Part shown: positions 33,001-37,666 of the stretch, piece by piece
How the letters are laid out: each line of letters opens with the position of its first letter
Position numbering within the stretch: position 1 is the stretch's first letter
Assembly (NCBI GenBank): GCA_903846015.1
Contig: CAIMZS010000360.1
Location: 1-37,666, forward strand
Length of the DNA: 37,666 nucleotides
Direction: 5' to 3'
From: an uncultured Anaerolineae bacterium
GTDB lineage: Bacteria; Chloroflexota; Anaerolineae; Anaerolineales; Villigracilaceae
Notes under the pieces: generated by a model
The model's database searches: none
Seen by the model: the letters and a program-made list of their open reading frames with translations, nothing else
What the model was told of the DNA's origin: nothing
Position numbers and translations under genes: made by a program

Positions 33001-36000
33001 TTCAAAGCGGTCACTGCGGCAGGAACCGGCAGCGGGGTGAAATTCCACTGCTGCCCACTGACAGGTCGCGTGGCAAGGCTGGCCAGCTCGGGGGTGGTAA
33101 GGGTCGGGCAGGTCGCAGCCGCGGCTGGGATGCTTTGCATGGAGCGGTAGACACCCGAGTTGAAACCGGTCAGACCAATCGAAGCACTGCCAGTGGCGGG
33201 ATCGGTACTGAGGGCGGGGAGGCCATACATAAAACGAACCACGCCTGTGTTCTCAAACAACACCACGCGGAAGTTGATATTGGGAGTGGTGTTACTCCAG
33301 GTCCAGTTCCACCATTCAATGGTGAATATACGGTTGGGGGTCGTGCCGGAGGTGGTATAACGCGCGGTGCCGCCCGTACCATTCAAGTCATCCCACAGTG
33401 GAGCGATGATCGGTCGGGCAGTTCCACCGGTGGTGTCCAAACTATTGATGGCGTAATTGTTTGCGCCCGGGCTGCTGAGTGAGATCCAGCCGTTGGAACT
33501 GGCATATACCTGGGTATAACGTGTGCCCATATACCAGAAATCGAAACCGATATTGAGCGCGCCAGAAACCGCATTATCCGCCTGGATGGCGGCAATATTC
33601 GTACCATTGAGCTCGGTGGTGTAAGCAGCCGCTGAGCAGGTCAGGCTGTAATTGGCGAGGTTGGCATTGGCTGCATCGGCAGCCATTATATAGATAGTGT
33701 CAGGGATCAAACCAGCGTCTGGGGTGGCAGTTTCGGTGGGGGGCAGCGCAGTGATACGCGGCGTGGGTGTTACCAGGCCGGTCGATGTGTAAGAGAGTGC
33801 ATCATAAGCGCGCGGCAAGCCATAGCCAAAGTTATCGTCACGCCCGGCCTGACCCAGGTCACGGGCCGTATTGACCAACGCCGCGCGAATTTTGTCGGGG
33901 CTGTCGAACTGCGGCTGGCTGGCAAGCAGGGCTGCAATACCCGTCACCTGTGCCGCCGACATGGAGGAACCGCTCATCAAACCATAAACGCCGCCAGGCA
34001 TCGTCGACTGGATGCCCACCCCAGGAGCGGCAAGCTCAACATACGAGCCATAAGAAGCAAAGGAAGCCTGATCAAAATTAAGATCGAGCCCCGCAACGGC
34101 AATGACATGCGGGTTGGCGGCCGGGTACAGGCTGATGCTGCTGGACCGGTTACCAGCCGCGGCGATCACGGTCACGTTATGAGCATAGGCATAGTCAGTG
34201 GCAGCCAGAAGCGCTGCGCTGTTTTGCTCACCGCCGAGACCCAGGTTGATAATCTTTGCACCGTGATCAACTGCATACACAATCGCCTCAGCCACCTGGG
34301 CAGACGAACCCTTGCCAGTATCATCCAATGCCTTGAGCACCATCAGACTGGAGGCAGGGGCAATACCAGCAATGCCCTGGCTGTTATCCATGCGGGCTGC
34401 GATCAGGCCGGCAGCGTGGGTGCCGTGGCCATGCAAATCTGAAACATCAGAACTGCTGGTCAGGAAGTTCCAACCCTGCCCATTGTCAACATAGCCATCG
34501 CCATCGTCATCCACACCATTGGAGCGTTTATCCTTGCCATTCGCATCAGTGCCGGTTTCTCCGGGATTGACCCACAGGCTGGCAGACAGTTCCGGGTGGG
34601 TCATGTCTACGCCGGTATCAATGATGGCGACCAGACTGTTTTCACCGTGGGTAACATCCCAGGCTTGCGGGATTTGCATATCAGCGTAATAGGTTTGGCT
34701 GACAAAATCCGGGTCATTCGGTGCATAGAATGCCTGCATGACGGAGTCTGGCTCGGCATATGCCACCATCAGGTTATTTTGTAAATCCTGCAACAGTTGG
34801 GGGGCCTGCCTGGCAGAAACACTGATAATGGTTAGACCCAATTGGCTAATTTCAGATTCGATCCGCGCGCCAGCGTTCTTAATGATCAGATCGGAGATGA
34901 GCGCAGGCACCAGGCTGCCAAACTTGACCAGCAGGCGGGTCTGGCTGTTGGTTTGCGGTTCGCTGGTCGGGATTTCAGGGATGGCAGTCGGTGTGGCAGT
35001 GGCGGGCTCAGACGTGGGGACCACAGGGGTCTCGCTCGGGGGGACAGCCGTGAGAGTCGCTGTGCTGGCTGCGATAGTGCCGGTACTAGCAAGGCTGGGC
35101 GTCTCACTCGGGGTGGCGGCAATGTTGTCTGGTGTGCTGGTGGCAAAAACATCACTGGCAACGGGAGTCGCGCTCAAGGTGGGCAGAACCGTCAGCGTCA
35201 TGGTCGCCGGGATGGCTGTACTGGTGGATTCAGGCGTCCCGCTCACCAGAGTTTCGCTCTGGGTGGGCTGGATGAGCGCTGTAGACTGCGGAGTCTGGCT
35301 GGGCATGGATGTGGCTGTCGATACCGCAGTGGGGCTGTTGGTTGGGGTAACAAACTGGCCGGGGTAGTCGATCTGCAAATAATAATACACCAGGGCACTG
35401 GCACGGCTTTCATCCTTAGCTGCGTTTGCCAGGGCCGTTGGATCAGCCGTTTGCACGTGGGTGACCGTTTCAATGTAATCGACGGTGGAATGACAGGCCG
35501 GATCAAACTGCGCGGCAACTTCCTTCCAGGTGGCATTGCTGCTGAGGGCGCGCGCGCGCGCCAGGGCGTTGGTGAGACAACCCGGACCGGCATTGTAGCC
35601 GGCCAGTGCAAAGCGCCACAGCATGTTCTGCCCAGGAGATGATTTTCCCAGGTTATCCGTCAACCATTTGGCATGAGTGTAATTAGCGCGCAGCACCTCA
35701 GCAATGGTGTTGATACTGCGCCGCGCAACTTGCAAACTTAAACCGCCGCGGCAATTGGAGCAGTCGGTGTTCAACTGCTGCATGACCATGCCACGCAAGG
35801 CTGCCTGTTGATCGACGGGCATAAACACGAAGGGTTTTTTGCAAGTATCCGGGCCAAAGACCGCCGGACAGATACCGGCTTCGTAGGCCGGGTTCCAGCG
35901 CAGCAGGGTATCCGCGCCCATCTCGGTCACGTGGCCCAGGCCCATTTCGGAATAACCATAAACTGTCGGACGGCTGGTCGGCCAAAACTGGGTTTCCTGC

Positions 36001-36431
36001 GCCAGCACGTTCTTGAGCAGGAAAGGCGGCACACCGCTCCGGTTGGATGCGTCAAGAATGGCCCTGTCGAACTGGTTTTGCCAGACAATCACGGCTGGTC
36101 GGGCTGCAATTTCACCGCATGGATTGGCGGCCCCATTTTTCAACAGCCCGTTATTCGGGCAGCCGCTGGCGTCCACCAATCCATTCAGGATCAATTTTCC
36201 GGCCAACAGTACCAGCGAGCGGTCTGAAGCCAGGGCTGAGGCGTTGGTGGGGAAAGAAAGCCAACCGTAATCCACCCCAGAGCCAGCTTCAGGTGTGGGA
36301 GCAGCCTGGGCCAATAAACCTCCGGCCTGAACCGGAAGGGTAAATACAGTTTGGAAAACGAAAAAAGCCATCAAACTGAGGTTGATGGTAAGAATAATGA
36401 AACCCTTTAGCGAGCTGATTGGACGTTTCAA
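30093..36431 (-). CDS. Giant secreted fusion: lytic-transglycosylase-like + subtilase + FN3 + multiheme c-type cytochrome
   Basis: A 2112-residue exported protein. Order: signal peptide (1-36, ending VQA); SLT-like lysozyme-fold domain (about 110-330; Glu146 in LAQETQFW, then ALAGYNAGPG); Ser/Thr/Pro linker (360-495); subtilase prodomain-like segment (497-570); S8 catalytic domain with Asp605 (IIDTGVD), a Ca-binding-like acidic loop (637-650), His669 (HGHGTH), Asn761 and Ser823 (SGSSMS); NIDO-like beta-sandwich (about 910-1110); two FN3 domains (1137-1310); Ig-like domain (1310-1400); then 700 residues with 15 CXXCH motifs and a final CX3CH, each a potential covalent heme site. The protease triad and heme motifs are intact and no stop interrupts the frame. 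The start is TTG at 36429-36431, overlapping a stop codon, with only a weak GGTG upstream; an ATG 20 codons inside would truncate the signal peptide. The hexaheme gene lies upstream in the same direction. Confidence 0.93.
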   Translation of the reverse strand: MKRPISSLKGFIILTINLSLMAFFVFQTVFTLPVQAGGLLAQAAPTPEAGSGVDYGWLSFPTNASALASDRSLVLLAGKLILNGLVDASGCPNNGLLKNGAANPCGEIAARPAVIVWQNQFDRAILDASNRSGVPPFLLKNVLAQETQFWPTSRPTVYGYSEMGLGHVTEMGADTLLRWNPAYEAGICPAVFGPDTCKKPFVFMPVDQQAALRGMVMQQLNTDCSNCRGGLSLQVARRSINTIAEVLRANYTHAKWLTDNLGKSSPGQNMLWRFALAGYNAGPGCLTNALARARALSSNATWKEVAAQFDPACHSTVDYIETVTHVQTADPTALANAAKDESRASALVYYYLQIDYPGQFVTPTNSPTAVSTATSMPSQTPQSTALIQPTQSETLVSGTPESTSTAIPATMTLTVLPTLSATPVASDVFATSTPDNIAATPSETPSLASTGTIAASTATLTAVPPSETPVVPTSEPATATPTAIPEIPTSEPQTNSQTRLLVKFGSLVPALISDLIIKNAGARIESEISQLGLTIISVSARQAPQLLQDLQNNLMVAYAEPDSVMQAFYAPNDPDFVSQTYYADMQIPQAWDVTHGENSLVAIIDTGVDMTHPELSASLWVNPGETGTDANGKDKRSNGVDDDGDGYVDNGQGWNFLTSSSDVSDLHGHGTHAAGLIAARMDNSQGIAGIAPASSLMVLKALDDTGKGSSAQVAEAIVYAVDHGAKIINLGLGGEQNSAALLAATDYAYAHNVTVIAAAGNRSSSISLYPAANPHVIAVAGLDLNFDQASFASYGSYVELAAPGVGIQSTMPGGVYGLMSGSSMSAAQVTGIAALLASQPQFDSPDKIRAALVNTARDLGQAGRDDNFGYGLPRAYDALSYTSTGLVTPTPRITALPPTETATPDAGLIPDTIYIMAADAANANLANYSLTCSAAAYTTELNGTNIAAIQADNAVSGALNIGFDFWYMGTRYTQVYASSNGWISLSSPGANNYAINSLDTTGGTARPIIAPLWDDLNGTGGTARYTTSGTTPNRIFTIEWWNWTWSNTTPNINFRVVLFENTGVVRFMYGLPALSTDPATGSASIGLTGFNSGVYRSMQSIPAAAATCPTLTTPELASLATRPVSGQQWNFTPLPVPAAVTALNVNTITGTTLNLTWQDNATNETGYAVYDSPDGVNWNFVAGAAVDATAYAVSGLAAGSNLYWRVQAVNEGAQSSAPVLNAPGGLSISNLQNTSLTLNWTDNSSNETGFLIYNSTDGLTYNLVTQTAANIVTYNASGLTPGTTYTWRVMAISPSIISAAAQVISTFSSQLPVVSIITPLNGSTVNQNTIIMLMGSAIVPTNGNISGSLQWTSSLDGTIGSGASFATSSLSPGMHTITASVTDVYGRTAQASITLTVLSFDNPHYNFTSTTDKCAICHLPHTGQSGSLLNSNQSPLASNTFCMSCHSTGSDGAPTVSTHSNIDWPGNSVSRVEPAQFELLCVQCHDPHGGTNLSAIRVPDNPGISTDDAYSGVRITISPLLKADVTFTSTTGANSFDEIDGPAPLDGGAAANSDDLCVTCHSNSSNPGYPMALHNGGIHFSGADYRGLNCINCHPHSLDANASTRDGFMTGCRACHSQPQDNGDNVPPGGRRQIVGASGGDFTRSSHHITGSDAVTDADCQVCHEMTQHKSGSVRLFNVDTPATVYTLSPVINSTDDPADFENFCTSCHDANGRAGNTTPFSDKKVVPSISSLWASARHNLLVGSFKGTCIDCHDSGHGSNKLKLLAPWNMTAQTAPDAMLQEERFCFGCHGAAGPGRPIETSFSYPITTNTATSIYEHNVSVDTGLNHGKEIFGSSFAAGPSRHVECGDCHEAHIDAYPNTATAPAIKLSQRGATGVDPIWPATGGAPTGFNFLSQAVNEYQVCFKCHSSYTNLPTYAPTGLAKLTSTSQLSESRDLASEFNPATGNATASFHPVAAAGRNTTVLANTFVAPWTPTSRVYCSDCHTNAAATGPHGSPNLHILAGTAAYITADNNNTNAIHNTGELCFKCHQYATYVDGANDRNYGLHQTHEFAACYDCHDSHGSANQRLVNFNTAHVTFTGGRNSLTAINFTTKSCTLSCHGQNHNNFTYP

Positions 36432-36570
36432 GCATTCACCAGCAGTGCAAAGATGCGTGCTTTCAGACCTTGAATACGGACAAGCCGGAAGATCTTAAGC
36501 ACAAAGGGTGTTAAAAAAGAACCAGAAATTCTTCCCCTGCCGTGCAGGAAGCGAGACCATGTACTGGAAG

Positions 36571-36605
36571 GGGGAAGAGCGGCGCAAACCCAACCGCTCC
36601 ACCCC
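36571..36605 (-). other. Hairpin between the hexaheme and giant genes
   Basis: Arms GGGG-AA-GAGCGG and CCGCTC-CA-CCCC pair with a two-base internal loop and an 11-base loop. It follows the hexaheme stop codon by ten bases on the minus strand. Without a T-run it may be a weak terminator or a processing and stability element that sets the ratio of the two cytochromes. The rest of the 183-base spacer shows no gene. Confidence 0.5.
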
Positions 36606-36614
36606 TTCTTGTGT

Positions 36615-37559
36615 TTATTTGTTATGACAGCTCTGGCAAACGCCGCGGTTGTCAACACGCAGTAAAGCGCTGTCGCCAGCAAGACTTGCGCTGTTCGCCA
36701 GCGCGGTCATTGCAGCGGATGATCCGTGTGCCACATGGCATGAAGTACAGGCCAGGCCATTAGGCGCGAGAACGGATGCAGCAGCATTGGTGGTATGCCG
36801 GTACATGAAGACCGCATCACCAGAGTTTGTGCTGCCGGAACCCGTAACGGTCAGGTTGCGGGTGTGACACTGCGAACACCAGTTGGTCAGCCCGGTCGAT
36901 TGGGCGGCAGCATAGGTCTGGGTGAAGTAGTTCCCAGTATTGGATGCGATGGAGTAAGTCTTGGCAACCTGGTCAGGGATCTCAACAGACGCGGTCAATG
37001 TCACGCCGGTGGGCTGTCCACGCAAGATACGATAGGTAGCGGTTTTTCCGGTACCTGTCTTGCCGTGCGGGTCATGACAGTTCATACAGCTCAGAGCAGT
37101 GCTAGCCTGACCGTTGTTGACCGTGGCGCTGATGGGACCATAAGACCAGACAGTTCCGGTTGTGCCAGTATAGATGTGCGATGATGTTGTAGTGACAGAA
37201 CCAACCGTGGTATCCAGGTTCGTATCCATCAAAGCAGCGCCAAAACCACCTGCCAGCAAACCGCGCCCTGGAACACCTTCGACAGGAGATTCGGTCGTAA
37301 GGTCACGCGCAGTATAGACACCGTCAATGACGTTGGTATCCGCACCTGTGCCGGTTTGGCCGTGACAGGCAGTACAAATCAAGTATCCAGCGCCGGTTAA
37401 CAGCTTGGGGCCAGTTGCGGTATGGGTACGGTGACAGCTGGCACAGGCATCCGTCGTCAGCGTAAATCCGCCGTGCGGGCCATTGTCAGCCAGGGCTGTG
37501 CCGGTGACGAGCAGCGTCAATGTAAAGACCAGCACAAGGGTGAAAAGCATTTTTTTCAT
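36615..37559 (-). CDS. Secreted hexaheme c-type cytochrome (paired CXXCH type)
   Basis: A 314-residue protein. The signal peptide (1-24, KKMLFTLVLVFTLTLLVTGTALA) is followed by a mature chain with six CXXCH motifs at residues 39, 62, 158, 228, 271 and 308 (CASCH, CTACH, CMNCH, CSQCH, CTSCH, CQSCH). The spacing in loose pairs and the CHDPHG and CHVAHG context are typical of the doubled-CXXCH cytochrome domain. A Thr/Ser/Gly-rich loop (about 100-155) separates the first two motifs from the others. It should be heme-loaded after export and act in electron transfer at the cell surface. The ribosome site GAAGGAG is eight bases before the ATG. It ends 183 bases before the giant gene and is probably cotranscribed. 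Confidence 0.93.
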   Translation of the reverse strand: MKKMLFTLVLVFTLTLLVTGTALADNGPHGGFTLTTDACASCHRTHTATGPKLLTGAGYLICTACHGQTGTGADTNVIDGVYTARDLTTESPVEGVPGRGLLAGGFGAALMDTNLDTTVGSVTTTSSHIYTGTTGTVWSYGPISATVNNGQASTALSCMNCHDPHGKTGTGKTATYRILRGQPTGVTLTASVEIPDQVAKTYSIASNTGNYFTQTYAAAQSTGLTNWCSQCHTRNLTVTGSGSTNSGDAVFMYRHTTNAAASVLAPNGLACTSCHVAHGSSAAMTALANSASLAGDSALLRVDNRGVCQSCHNK

Positions 37560-37624
37560 GGTTCATTCTCCTTCAAAACATATTCGCGCGCGCTAAAACG
37601 GAAGATTCCTTTTTTATTCTTCAA
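37556..37624 (-). CDS. Possible 22-codon leader peptide upstream of the hexaheme gene
   Basis: A TTG codon (37622-37624) lies ten bases after a full AAAGGAGGTGA ribosome site (GGAGG at 37635-37639). It opens a frame of 22 codons rich in Lys, Arg and Glu that ends with TGA overlapping the ATG of the hexaheme gene (ATGA). The geometry suggests translational coupling. Coding status is uncertain: the start is TTG, and the strong site might instead belong to a different start or be fortuitous. Confidence 0.3.
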   Translation of the reverse strand: MKNKKGIFRFSAREYVLKENEP

Positions 37625-37666
37625 TAATCAGTCACCTCCTTTGATTAATACGGTTTAATAAGACCA

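Noticed and set aside
34960-35350. Repetitive Thr/Pro-coding stretch as a possible DNA repeat array
   Set aside because: Repeats are irregular at DNA level and are explained by the low-complexity linker of the giant protein; no CRISPR-like spacing.
34842-35642. 266-codon plus-strand frame, Gly/Arg-rich
   Set aside because: Opposite to the Ser/Thr/Pro linker and transglycosylase part of the giant gene; its composition is just the complement of the low-complexity linker.
36428-36682. 84-codon frame between the two cytochrome genes
   Set aside because: Begins inside the hexaheme gene in another frame, lacks a ribosome site and resembles no protein; noted only for its stop overlapping the giant gene start.

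Overview
The window looks like a chromosomal segment of a Gram-positive-like or monoderm bacterium of the Chloroflexota, most likely class Anaerolineae. That assignment is inferred from protein style, since there is no rRNA. The clues are Thr/Pro linkers of the TPTP type in secreted proteins, a Flp-type pilin, a LysM protein with a C-terminal membrane anchor, a GT87 membrane glycosyltransferase, a huge secreted subtilase with fibronectin domains, paired-CXXCH cytochromes, and several promoters whose -10 box lies directly in front of the start codon. No tRNA, rRNA, CRISPR array, insertion sequence or prophage was seen.

Layout. 1-102: 5' end of a Flp pilin gene (minus strand) with a good promoter. 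228-6193 (minus): tightly packed cluster reading threonine synthase, GAF-GAF-PAS histidine kinase, degenerate metallo-beta-lactamase protein, asparaginase, endonuclease III. 6333-7568: HAD phosphatase and a small secreted protein. 7664-10044 (minus): PadR regulator, 4-helix membrane protein, MFS transporter. 10195-12079 (minus): a probable restriction-modification pair. 12135-16478: lipoprotein, SDR-type threonine dehydrogenase, purA and a LysM envelope protein, separated by a strong bidirectional terminator. 16521-19572 (plus): methyltransferase, GT87 enzyme, a 345-base AT-rich gap, and a SET-domain protein. 19637-23236: divergent pair of a PP2C-like/beta-propeller membrane protein and a CelD-type GNAT protein. 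23297-24859: two-subunit class I fumarate hydratase. 25151-28197: TetR repressor divergent from an alpha/beta hydrolase operon, with a near-perfect promoter/operator between them. 28276-29989: YacP-like NYN nuclease and a zinc-dependent deacetylase of the HDAC family, separated by a highly structured intergenic stretch.

The most remarkable part is 30093-37559 (minus): a 6-CXXCH secreted cytochrome followed by a 2112-residue secreted protein. In one chain the latter joins a lytic-transglycosylase-like domain, a complete subtilisin-type protease, a beta-sandwich, two fibronectin III domains, an Ig-like domain and a C-terminal region with 15 CXXCH plus one CX3CH motif. This is the best candidate for an undescribed system: a wall-opening, protein-cleaving, electron-conducting surface protein with its own small partner cytochrome.

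The remaining genes are mostly housekeeping (amino acid, purine and TCA metabolism, DNA repair) mixed with envelope and regulatory genes. A second theme is expression: several genes lack a Shine-Dalgarno sequence but have a -10 box 5-8 bases before the ATG, which suggests leaderless transcripts, whereas others have canonical AAGGAG sites.
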